A DNA stretch of 64,000 nucleotides from Bacteroides sp. CAG:927. Lineage in GTDB: Bacteria; Bacteroidota; Bacteroidia; Bacteroidales; Muribaculaceae. Every line of letters begins with the position of its first letter. Positions within the stretch are counted from its first letter, which is position 1. Positions 53,252 through 61,262 of the stretch are shown piece after piece. A program made the translations under genes and the position numbers. Location: positions 16,078 to 80,077 of the forward strand of contig HF985661.1 of the NCBI GenBank assembly GCA_000431155.1, given 5' to 3'. The notes beneath the pieces were generated by a model. That model saw only the letters and a program-made list of their open reading frames with translations. It was not told where the DNA came from and did not search any database.

Positions 53252-53264
53252 TCACACAACCGCT

Positions 53265-54176
53265 ATGAAAAAAATCATTATCATAGGGCCGTGCCGCATG
53301 GATATCATCATGCCGGCCGACACCACTCCCGGTGCTCCACTCACATGGATGCCCGGCTCAGCTCTTCAAAACTCCGCCATCATTCTTGCTCAGAGCGGTG
53401 CTCCGGTATGGATGGTAAGCGAAGTGGCACGTGACGCTATAGGCTCGTTGCTCTGCCGCTCTCTTGAATCTGCCGGTGTCAACATCCAGTGCATCGACCG
53501 CGTAAGCAACGGCGAGCACACCTCCACAGCAATTTTCTTCCGTTCCGAAACTGCCGTCTCTCCCATCATATACTCCTCCGACCCGGATGAGCGATTCAAT
53601 GCTTCTTGGCCGCGCATTGACCCCGGCGATGTGGTTTTGTTCGGCTCCCCCGAGCTGCTGAAACCAAGGGCACACCAGTTCATGTCCGATCTCCTTGACC
53701 ATATAGCCGACCGCAATGCCATTGCTGTCTATGCTCCACTGCTCACTCCATACGAGGTGCCGCGCATCACTCGCGCCACACCCGTCATACTGGAGTTCAT
53801 GGAACGCGCCGACATAACTCTCCTTACTCCCACCGACACCACGATGCTGTTCACCGACACTGAGGCCGAAAAATGCTACAATGAGCATGTGCGCTTCTAC
53901 TGTCCCACCATGGTGTATTTCAACGAGGCCACACACACCCTCTCTATCCACCACCACAAGCTTCAAGCCACAGCACCGGTGCAACTCCCCTCGCATACTC
54001 TTATATGGCAGGCAGGGGCTATTTCCGCTCTCGCCACAGCCCTTGAGCGTCTCGACATCAGCCGTCCCGAGCCGGGCGATATGCTCTCTTTCTCTATTGA
54101 GCAACTGCAGGCCATGGCCTCAATAATTGCTGACGGTGCCGACAATGCGGCGCAAACTTCGGTTATCAATCACTGA
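53265..54176 (+). CDS. PfkB-family carbohydrate kinase-like protein, catalytic Asp missing
   Basis: 303-aa protein with the ribokinase/PfkB fold: IIIGPCRMDIIMPA at the N-terminus, PGSALQNSAIILAQSGAP (sugar-binding signature region), and the late DITLLTPTDTTMLF strand. The catalytic GAGD anion-hole motif is here QAGA (249-252), so the base Asp is Ala; kinase activity would be lost or very low. Start at MKKIIIIG (53265), 13 bp after the isomerase gene. Could act as a binding or regulatory partner (inference). Confidence 0.75.
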   Translation: MKKIIIIGPCRMDIIMPADTTPGAPLTWMPGSALQNSAIILAQSGAPVWMVSEVARDAIGSLLCRSLESAGVNIQCIDRVSNGEHTSTAIFFRSETAVSPIIYSSDPDERFNASWPRIDPGDVVLFGSPELLKPRAHQFMSDLLDHIADRNAIAVYAPLLTPYEVPRITRATPVILEFMERADITLLTPTDTTMLFTDTEAEKCYNEHVRFYCPTMVYFNEATHTLSIHHHKLQATAPVQLPSHTLIWQAGAISALATALERLDISRPEPGDMLSFSIEQLQAMASIIADGADNAAQTSVINH

Positions 54177-54181
54177 TTAAA

Positions 54182-55198
54182 ATGAAAAACAGCTCGTTAG
54201 AACCGCTTTTCCTCCCTGCTTCTCCGGCCATTGAGCCGCTTATGGAACTCACCGCAGGAGATTTCAATCGCGCTGAACTGCGACACGCTCTCGGCGAGCT
54301 GAACTTCAATACCGCCTACGATTTCATGCGCGCTGCCGCCAGACGCATGGTTTTGGAGCAAGGAGCGGAAGTTGCCGTGGAGCAAATCACCGCCTTTGAT
54401 GCCATCGTGCAGCGCATGGGCGAGGAACAGGGTCACCTGCTTGACATCCATGCTGCACTCATGCAGATTCTCACTGCGGTTCACATCTACAACGGTGCTA
54501 TAGAGGATGCCCGTCGCGCTGCCGCCGCAACTCTCAACCTTCTCTCCATGGAGGCCCGGCGAAAGGACGAACCGTTTCTACTCACCCTCGCTGCCCTGCT
54601 TTACGACCTCGCTCTTGTCCACAACTCCCGCAGCGAATACAAGCAGGCCGAGCGCGATATAGAGAAATCAATGCATATCTTTGAGCGGCTCGCCCGCCTC
54701 AACCCCGACCGCTACGGCCCCGCACACATGATGAGCGTCAACGCAGCCACCCAAATTTATCGCTCGCGCGAACGGCAGACTGCCGCCCTCGCCAATGCTC
54801 ATGAGGCCACAGCCGCATACCTCACTGATGCTGCTGCCGGAGTGGAAGGCGCAGCCATGCTGCTCATTGACTCTCTGGCTCAGGAAGGGCGCACTCTCGC
54901 CAAAATGTCGCGTCAGCGCGAAGCGGTGCAATACTTCACCCGCGCACTCAAATATCTCGCCAAGCTGCAGCCCGATTTCGGATTGCAGCACCTTGAGCTG
55001 TCAATTGACCTCGGCGAGGCTCTGCTGGAGGTTAAAGCCACACGCGAAAAAGGGGTTCACCTCCTCAACACAATGCTCCACAAAGCCACAAAACTCAATG
55101 CCGACGACCAGCACCGTCGCATTGTGGAAATCCTCTACAACGCCAAGCATGGCTCTATCGACATCCTCTCTTTCTGGCACAAACTTTTCCCACGTTAA
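54182..55198 (+). CDS. Helical TPR-like cytoplasmic protein
   Basis: 338-aa all-helical protein without signal peptide. TPR-like pairs are visible (LLYDLALVHNSRSEYKQAERDIEKSMHIFERLA, AVQYFTRALKYLAKLQPDFG). Conserved position before ribH in Bacteroidales (knowledge by recollection, not checked). No catalytic motif seen. 5 bp after the PfkB-like gene, 15 bp before ribH. Confidence 0.7.
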   Translation: MKNSSLEPLFLPASPAIEPLMELTAGDFNRAELRHALGELNFNTAYDFMRAAARRMVLEQGAEVAVEQITAFDAIVQRMGEEQGHLLDIHAALMQILTAVHIYNGAIEDARRAAAATLNLLSMEARRKDEPFLLTLAALLYDLALVHNSRSEYKQAERDIEKSMHIFERLARLNPDRYGPAHMMSVNAATQIYRSRERQTAALANAHEATAAYLTDAAAGVEGAAMLLIDSLAQEGRTLAKMSRQREAVQYFTRALKYLAKLQPDFGLQHLELSIDLGEALLEVKATREKGVHLLNTMLHKATKLNADDQHRRIVEILYNAKHGSIDILSFWHKLFPR

Positions 55199-55213
55199 TT
55201 CAATCATTACCAT

Positions 55214-55696
55214 ATGTCAACCAACACTCCTGTTTTCGCTGAATGCACCGACATTGAGGGCGCACGTGTAGCCATCGTCACCGCCAAATGGAACTCTCAG
55301 TTCACTTTCCCCCTGCGCGACGGTGCCGTAAAGACACTCATTGAAGCCGGTCTTGAACCTGCCGACATCAGTTGCTTTGAGGTGCCGGGTGCTATTGAGC
55401 TTACGTTCGCTGCATCGCAGCTCATTGAGCAGAGCCTTTTTGATGCCGTAATCGTGTTTGGTTGCGTAGTACGCGGCGACACTCCCCATTTTGACTATGT
55501 TTGTCAGTCCGTGACTCAGGGTGTCACTGCCCTTAACGCCGATTGCGACACCCCGGTAATTTTTGGTCTCCTCACCGTCAACAACGAGGAGCAGGCTCGC
55601 GAGCGTATCGGCGGCACACACGGACACAAAGGCATTGAAGCGGCTCGCACCGCACTCGAAATGATAGAATTCAAGCGTCAGGCATCACGCCTCTGA
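55214..55696 (+). CDS. ribH: 6,7-dimethyl-8-ribityllumazine synthase
   Basis: 160-aa enzyme of riboflavin synthesis; condenses 5-amino-6-ribitylaminouracil with dihydroxybutanone phosphate, forming icosahedral or pentameric shells. VAIVTAKWNSQFTFPL, FEVPGAIELTFAA, and CVVRGDTPHFDYVCQSVTQGV (catalytic His in TPHFDYV) are diagnostic, as is FGLLTVNNEEQA. Stop overlaps the DUF2851 start by one base (TGATG). Confidence 0.96.
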   Translation: MSTNTPVFAECTDIEGARVAIVTAKWNSQFTFPLRDGAVKTLIEAGLEPADISCFEVPGAIELTFAASQLIEQSLFDAVIVFGCVVRGDTPHFDYVCQSVTQGVTALNADCDTPVIFGLLTVNNEEQARERIGGTHGHKGIEAARTALEMIEFKRQASRL

Positions 55697-57003
55697 TGCT
55701 CCCCTCCCCACACACTCTCTCCATGGAGCGGTTGATGCAATATCTCTGGCAGCATCGTCTGTGGCCGCAGCAACTCCTGCACACCACCGATGGGCAACCT
55801 GTGCGCATCATTGACCCGGGACGGCTTAACACCGATGCCGGACCTGATTTTTTCAACGCCAAAATCTCTATCGGCGGACACATCTGGGCCGGGGATGTGG
55901 AAATCCATGTCAGGGCTTCCGACTGGCACCGCCATAACCACGACGGCGATCCGGCCTACGATTCCGTCATCCTCCATGTAGTGGACCGCGATGATGCCTC
56001 CATTTCCCGTTCCAATGGAGAAACCATTCCCCAGCTGTGCATGCAGTGTACTCCCGAATTTTCACGCCGCTATGATGAGCTTGTGTGCCGCGCCGACACA
56101 TCACTGCCATGCGCCGCAGAAATAGCGGCACTCCCTCCGCTCCATGTCACATCATGGCTCTCAAGCCTTGCCTTTGAGCGCCTGTACGACAAAGTTGACC
56201 GCATTACATCGCTTCTTGACCGGCTCCACGGCGATTGGGAAAGCACTTGCTATGTAACTCTTGCACGCAACCTCGGTTTCAGCGTCAACAGCGACCCTTT
56301 TGAGCGTCTTGCGCTTAGTCTTCCCCTCATCTTCATAGGCAAGCATAGCGACTCCCTGACATCCGTTGAGGCCCTCCTTTTCGGTCAGAGCGGACTCCTG
56401 CCGCCCGACACCCCGCAAGATCCTTACGTGCAGCTCCTGCAGCGCGAATACACCTTTCTCGCGCACAAGTTCGGCCTCCATGCGCCTGACAACCTCGGAT
56501 GGAAAATGTCGCGCATGCGGCCTCCCATGTTTCCGCAGCGCCGAATCGCACTCCTCGCCTCCATTCTTCATGGCGGATTCCGGATGATGAGCCGTCTTCT
56601 TGACATAAAATCCGTTGAGGACACGCGTTCGCTCTTCTCTGTAGAGCTTCCCGAATACTGGCGCTCACGCTACACCTTCGGGCCGCCGTCCACGCGCCCT
56701 GCCGCACCGTTGAGCACCTCTTCCATCCATCTTCTTGCCATCAACACTGTTGTCCCGCTGCTTTATGCCTATGGCCTGACGCACGACGACACAGCCCTCA
56801 TGGACCGTGCCGTCAATATGCTTCAGCAGCTTCCTGCCGAGAAAAATTCTGTTGTAGAGCTGTTCACTCGTGCCGGGATTCCGGCTCGCGATGCTTTCGC
56901 TTCGCAGGCCCTGATTCAGCTACGGCGGTGTTACTGCGAGCGGCGCAAATGCCTCTATTGCCGCATCGGCCACCGTATGCTGGCTTCCAAGGCTCCACGT
57001 TAG
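55696..57003 (+). CDS. DUF2851 family protein
   Basis: 435-aa soluble protein recognised as DUF2851 by LNTDAGPDFFNAKISIGGHIWAGDVEIHVRASDWHRHNHD near the N-terminus; the H-H-D cluster is reminiscent of a metal site (inference). C-terminal Cys-rich CYCERRKCLYCRIGH might bind zinc. Function unknown. Translationally coupled to ribH and convergent (4-bp overlap) with the C10 protease gene. Confidence 0.88.
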   Translation: MLPSPHTLSMERLMQYLWQHRLWPQQLLHTTDGQPVRIIDPGRLNTDAGPDFFNAKISIGGHIWAGDVEIHVRASDWHRHNHDGDPAYDSVILHVVDRDDASISRSNGETIPQLCMQCTPEFSRRYDELVCRADTSLPCAAEIAALPPLHVTSWLSSLAFERLYDKVDRITSLLDRLHGDWESTCYVTLARNLGFSVNSDPFERLALSLPLIFIGKHSDSLTSVEALLFGQSGLLPPDTPQDPYVQLLQREYTFLAHKFGLHAPDNLGWKMSRMRPPMFPQRRIALLASILHGGFRMMSRLLDIKSVEDTRSLFSVELPEYWRSRYTFGPPSTRPAAPLSTSSIHLLAINTVVPLLYAYGLTHDDTALMDRAVNMLQQLPAEKNSVVELFTRAGIPARDAFASQALIQLRRCYCERRKCLYCRIGHRMLASKAPR

Positions 57004-59468
57004 CGTTTGATGAGCTTATGGGTCACCACGCTGCCGTCGGCACATTCTGCCCTCGCCACATACAGACCCGAAGGCAGATTCTCCACATTTATTTCGGCTG
57101 CTGTGCCGTCAGCGTTGAACACGCCGCACAATGCCCCTGACATGCCGTATAAGCGCACTTCACGCATCGGCACGGCTGTATGTACTGTTGCCGTCGTTGA
57201 TGCCGGATTTGGCCATATTCCCACATTCTCGGCACTGACTTCCACTATTCCGGCTGTTCCTATCTGGAAATAAACCGGATTCCCTATCGGGCCGTAATTC
57301 AGTGCCCACGGGCGAAGCTGATACACATGCCCGCTTTGCAGGTCGCCCAGCCATGCGCTGAACTCGCGTTTATATACCTGTCCTTCGTCAAGCGCAATAA
57401 ACTTGTTGCCCAGTCCGCGCACTTGGCGTGTGTCGTTGTAATAAATCCATGCACATGCCGGCGATGCGAAATATCCTTGCGTGCAGGTTACTGTTATGAG
57501 CACATTCGCGTTTGTTCCCACATAGGCCACATCATCGGCGCTCTGGCCCTGACTCTTGCCATCGATTTCCACAGTTCCTATAACTTCAGCGTCCACGGTA
57601 GGTGTTTCCTTGACAGTCACATCCACGCTTGACCCTATCAGGCCGTAGCCATCGCTTTTAAGCTGGAATTTGTAATCCCCCGGCGAGAAGCTCGGCGACA
57701 TATTGCCTTCCCATGAATAGGCGATTGTTTCTCCTACGGGCACATCCACTTCCACTATTTCACCTGTGGCCACCACTCTGTTGTTGGTTGGGTCAAGCAG
57801 CACCGGACGCACTATGTCAAGTAGTTCATGCTCCTCGGCATGCAGCGAAGCATACACCAACACAGGTTTTCCGGAATATACCGGCGATGCCAGATCAAAA
57901 TTCTCCACTGTTATCACAGGATCAATATCCTCCACTCCAAATGCCAGCGTCTCGGTTGTGGCCACGAGCTGTAATTCTCCTTCGCGGTCAAAGCGCACAA
58001 GGCAGTCATACCATTTGCCGTCCTCGGTTTTGAAACCGGCTGACACATCATATTCTCCCTTTTCCGGGAACTCTTCCGTGGATATGGCATATTCCATCAG
58101 ACCCGAATCCATCGACATTGACCTCCACCGGTCCTCCATAGCCGTTGACACGCTGCCTGTGGCTTTATCCACACATTTCACACCCATCTGCACATTCATA
58201 GGCTCTACGCTTTGGCATATAAACCCGAGATTACATTTTATCTCCACGTTGTTATTGCTTCCGCGCATATAAGTCTTGCTGTTGGTAGCAAGATTGCCGC
58301 GCATCACCATTCGCGGTTTAACTTCGCTTTTGCCTGTAGGCGGCTGGATTCCCACCACCATTACCTGTCCGCGGTTGTAACCTTCGGCACTGCCGCCCAC
58401 GCCCTGCATGGCCGGGTCAAGGGCCGATATACGGAAATATCCGTTGCTCATGCCTCCCCATCCCCAGTTGAGGTGAAAATACTCTCCTGTTCTGTAGCCG
58501 TCTATCACAAATGCATGCGCCACCGATCCGTTTCGGCCGCCGTAAAGCAGAGGACGACCGGCCTCAAGTTCGGCATACATTGCATTGATCCACCGTTCCA
58601 GACCGTAATATTCGCGGTTGTAGAACTGCAGTCCCTCGTCATATTTGAAATACTTTACAAGGCTCGTGGCTGCTGTCTCAAACGACCCGCCCGACGAAGT
58701 CGGCGTGTACTGCATGCTGACCGACACGCCAAGGGCATACATCAGATTGGCCACAGCCTCGTCTGCATCCGCCGGCGACGAGGCATCATAGCTGTTGAGC
58801 ATCTTGTCCCACTCAAAAGTTGTGGACGCGAAATCCATTGACAGCGGACTCCCCACATCATAAGGGGTATAGGAATGTTCCCCTACTCCTTTGTCTGGAT
58901 ATTTGTACACGCTCATCACTTGTGCCATAGCTGTTGCCACACACCCTGTAGGACAACGCACTCCTTTCACCTCAGGACAATAATTGTTGTAAGGTGTGGT
59001 CTGGTTCCACGTCGTTTTCACTATTGGTGCTATGGATGCTCGCGTATCGGTATCCTCCGTATTCAGAGGCCTCGTGCTGCCGTCTGCTGCCAGCGAGCTT
59101 ATCTCCGCACTGTATTCCCCGAGCCACCATTCCATGGCCGGAGGCAGATTTGAGGCATCAAATGTTCCGCTGTCGGCATATCCCAGCAATGGGCTTGGAG
59201 CCACATCGTCGGCAGCCACCACCACAAAACCGTTATCTTCGCCGCGACCAAACACATACACCGTCTTTAAATCTCCGGTGCGATTGGTGGCAGTATATTT
59301 CAGCGTCATGGGGTGCTGATTTTTGCCGCTGCTGAGTGGAGTGCAGACGCCCGCAGGCACATACACCTCTGCACGGCTCAGTGCTTCTGAGGGATCAAGC
59401 TGTCGTGCGCTGAGCGGAGCCACAATTACTCCCGCAGCCATAATCGTAAAAATCAATCTTTTGCTCAT
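57000..59468 (-). CDS. C10 (streptopain/interpain-type) cysteine protease with T9SS sorting domain
   Basis: 822-aa secreted protease. Signal peptide (1-21, ending SARQ), a Spi-like propeptide (about 25-110; NGFVVVAADD), the C10 peptidase domain (about 145-375) with catalytic Cys176 in CPTGCVATAMAQVM, His318 in GSVAHAFVIDGY, and the following LNWGWGGMSNGYF; then beta-sandwich regions and a T9SS type A sorting domain at the end (WPNPA...VRLYGMSG...LPSGLYVARA...HKLIKR). Start ATG 59468; a TTG two codons upstream was rejected. In oral relatives C10 proteases degrade host proteins and complement (knowledge). Confidence 0.9.
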   Translation of the reverse strand: MSKRLIFTIMAAGVIVAPLSARQLDPSEALSRAEVYVPAGVCTPLSSGKNQHPMTLKYTATNRTGDLKTVYVFGRGEDNGFVVVAADDVAPSPLLGYADSGTFDASNLPPAMEWWLGEYSAEISSLAADGSTRPLNTEDTDTRASIAPIVKTTWNQTTPYNNYCPEVKGVRCPTGCVATAMAQVMSVYKYPDKGVGEHSYTPYDVGSPLSMDFASTTFEWDKMLNSYDASSPADADEAVANLMYALGVSVSMQYTPTSSGGSFETAATSLVKYFKYDEGLQFYNREYYGLERWINAMYAELEAGRPLLYGGRNGSVAHAFVIDGYRTGEYFHLNWGWGGMSNGYFRISALDPAMQGVGGSAEGYNRGQVMVVGIQPPTGKSEVKPRMVMRGNLATNSKTYMRGSNNNVEIKCNLGFICQSVEPMNVQMGVKCVDKATGSVSTAMEDRWRSMSMDSGLMEYAISTEEFPEKGEYDVSAGFKTEDGKWYDCLVRFDREGELQLVATTETLAFGVEDIDPVITVENFDLASPVYSGKPVLVYASLHAEEHELLDIVRPVLLDPTNNRVVATGEIVEVDVPVGETIAYSWEGNMSPSFSPGDYKFQLKSDGYGLIGSSVDVTVKETPTVDAEVIGTVEIDGKSQGQSADDVAYVGTNANVLITVTCTQGYFASPACAWIYYNDTRQVRGLGNKFIALDEGQVYKREFSAWLGDLQSGHVYQLRPWALNYGPIGNPVYFQIGTAGIVEVSAENVGIWPNPASTTATVHTAVPMREVRLYGMSGALCGVFNADGTAAEINVENLPSGLYVARAECADGSVVTHKLIKR

Positions 59469-59596
59469 AAACAAACATTTTTTTTGCGGATTTTACATTC
59501 AGTGCATCTGTAACACATTCGTAACATAGTAACACACTCTCACCTACAATTGTTTACAGAGATCTAAAATCTTATCCGCCATGGCATAAAACAGCA

Positions 59597-59625
59597 GCCG
59601 GGTACTCTCGTAGAAAGCACCCGGC
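59597..59625 (-). terminator. Terminator after recA
   Basis: On the minus strand GCCGGGT pairs with ACCCGGC across a 15-base loop, followed by TGCTGTTTT. It lies in the 200 bp between recA and the C10 protease gene, which otherwise shows no clear promoter box. Confidence 0.55.
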
Positions 59626-59670
59626 CACATTTATCTTTCAGCGCCGACAGGTCACGCCCGACAGTCGATT

Positions 59671-60855
59671 CTATTTGTCCTCGTCAATTGAAAAATCATC
59701 GGGAAGATCCTCGTCAAAATTCAATCCGTCAAGCTCATCGTCGTCACCCCCTGCCGCTTTTGTATCTTCAACAGATGTTTCTTTTACAGCATTCTTTTTG
59801 GTGCCCTGCTTGTTCCCTTGGCTTTTGAGAGCCTCGATGATAAGCGACTCAAGCTCCTCGGCCAGCTCCGGATTGTCGGCTATCACCTGACGGGCAGCAT
59901 CGCGGCCTTGAGCTATCTTGGTACCGTTGTAGCTGAACCACGACCCACTCTTCTTGACAATATCGTACTCTACGCCCAGATCTATGATTTCACCGGTACG
60001 CGAAATACCCTCGCCGAACAATATGTCAAATGTTGCGCCCTTGAATGGAGGTGCAACCTTGTTCTTCACAACCTTCACTCTTGTCACGCGGCCTAACACA
60101 TTATCCTTGCTGTCCTTGATTTTGGAACCGCCGCGTATGTCTATACGCACAGAGCTGTAAAACTTGAGCGCGTTGCCACCCGTTGTGGTCTCTGCGGGTC
60201 CGAACATTGTGGCTCCGATTTTGTCACGGAGCTGGTTGATGAAGATGCAGCAGGTATTGGTGCGCGATATGGCGCCTGTCAGCTTGCGCATGGCCTGCGA
60301 CATCAGGCGCGCTTGCAGACCCACATTACGGTCTCCCATCTCACCCTCTATCTCCGATTTCGGAGTCAGGGCGGCCACGGAATCCACCACGAGTATGTCT
60401 ATAGCCGAGGAACGTATCAGCTGTTCGGCTATCTCAAGGGCCTGCTCGCCCGTGTCAGGCTGCGCTATCAGCAGATTGTTCACATCCACTCCAAGGCCCT
60501 CGGCATAAAAACGGTCAAAAGCATGCTCTGCATCTATTATCGCAGCAACGCCACCGTTCTTCTGTGCCTCGGCAATAGCATGGATTGCCAAAGTGGTTTT
60601 ACCTGAAGATTCCGGTCCAAATATCTCGATAATTCGGCCTCGCGGATACCCTCCTACGCCCAATGCGTAGTTCAGGCCGATGGAGCCGGTAGGTATCACA
60701 TCCACATCCTCCACCACATCATCACCAAGTTTCATCACAGCACCGCGGCCGTAATTTTTTTCTATTTTATCAAGTGCAGCCTGAAGTGCGCTGAGTTTCG
60801 CGTTCTGCGAACCTACTGCCTCCTTGCCGCTTTTCTTGGTTTCTTTCTTTGCCAT
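59671..60855 (-). CDS. recA: Recombinase RecA
   Basis: 394-aa DNA recombinase and SOS coprotease. Walker A GPESSGKTTLAIHAIA, Walker B ILVVDSVAALTP, the L1/L2 loops MSQAMRKLTGAISRTN and MFGPAETTTGGNALKFYSSVRIDI, and an acidic C-tail (DDDELDGLNFDEDLPDD). Start at MAKKETKK (60855): the upstream in-frame codons cross the promoter box. Single gene. Confidence 0.97.
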   Translation of the reverse strand: MAKKETKKSGKEAVGSQNAKLSALQAALDKIEKNYGRGAVMKLGDDVVEDVDVIPTGSIGLNYALGVGGYPRGRIIEIFGPESSGKTTLAIHAIAEAQKNGGVAAIIDAEHAFDRFYAEGLGVDVNNLLIAQPDTGEQALEIAEQLIRSSAIDILVVDSVAALTPKSEIEGEMGDRNVGLQARLMSQAMRKLTGAISRTNTCCIFINQLRDKIGATMFGPAETTTGGNALKFYSSVRIDIRGGSKIKDSKDNVLGRVTRVKVVKNKVAPPFKGATFDILFGEGISRTGEIIDLGVEYDIVKKSGSWFSYNGTKIAQGRDAARQVIADNPELAEELESLIIEALKSQGNKQGTKKNAVKETSVEDTKAAGGDDDELDGLNFDEDLPDDFSIDEDK

Positions 60856-60881
60856 AATTAATCTGTTTTTGATTACTAACA

Positions 60882-60889
60882 CAAAGGTA
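60882..60889 (-). promoter_or_regulatory. Promoter -7 box for recA
   Basis: Reverse strand TACCTTTG, 26 bases before the recA ATG. No LexA-type palindrome was recognised nearby. Confidence 0.65.
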
Positions 60890-61134
60890 CTAATAATATC
60901 GGGCAATAACCATGCACATACAAGTTAAAGCAAGTTAAATATATAGCACCCATTCTCAATCTTTCATATTGGTTCTCAGCACTTTGTGCCTACGAGCCAA
61001 ATAATATTCACATTTGAGCACAAAAAATCTTAATTTCTCCGGAACCAAACCGGCCACCGGCTGTTTTATAAGTACATAGCAAAATTACTTTTTCCATTGC
61101 AAGAAATGTGATAATGATTGGTTTATTATCTAAG
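60890..61134. other. AT-rich intergenic region, no gene seen
   Basis: Region between recA and the GH85 gene. No reading frame with a credible start and no perfect TAnnTTTG box on the plus strand, though a plus-oriented terminator follows at 61135. It may hold an unrecognised RNA gene. Confidence 0.4.
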
Positions 61135-61170
61135 CGAGGAGGGTTGTGAAACCGGTCCTCGTTTTAGTTT
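61135..61170 (+). terminator. Orphan rho-independent terminator on the plus strand
   Basis: CGAGGA/TCCTCG stem with an inner GGTT-GTGA-AACC stem, followed by TTTTAGTTT. No plus-strand gene lies upstream for over 3 kb (both flanking genes are minus), so it implies a plus-strand RNA from the intergenic region. Confidence 0.65.
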
Positions 61171-61210
61171 TAAAACGAAACACACCGACACACAAACCCT
61201 CCATATGCAA

Positions 61211-61239
61211 GCAGGCGCCCCCGTGTTGGGAGCGCCTGC
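61211..61239 (-). terminator. Terminator after the GH85-like gene
   Basis: GCAGGCGC...GCGCCTGC stem (8 bp plus inner CCC/GGG pairs) 23 bases after the stop codon. No long T-run on either strand. Confidence 0.6.
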
Positions 61240-61262
61240 CGTTTCATGTATCCTGATAATTA

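Noticed and set aside
53202..53264. Longer N-terminus for the PfkB-like protein starting inside the SIS gene
   Set aside because: The extra 21 residues overlap the preceding gene and precede the fold's first strand, which begins at MKKIIIIG.
60841..60960. SOS box (LexA palindrome) before recA
   Set aside because: No convincing palindrome seen; only the -7 box could be supported.
61135..61239. Two hairpins as a CRISPR-like or repeat array
   Set aside because: The hairpins differ in sequence and there are no regularly spaced repeats.
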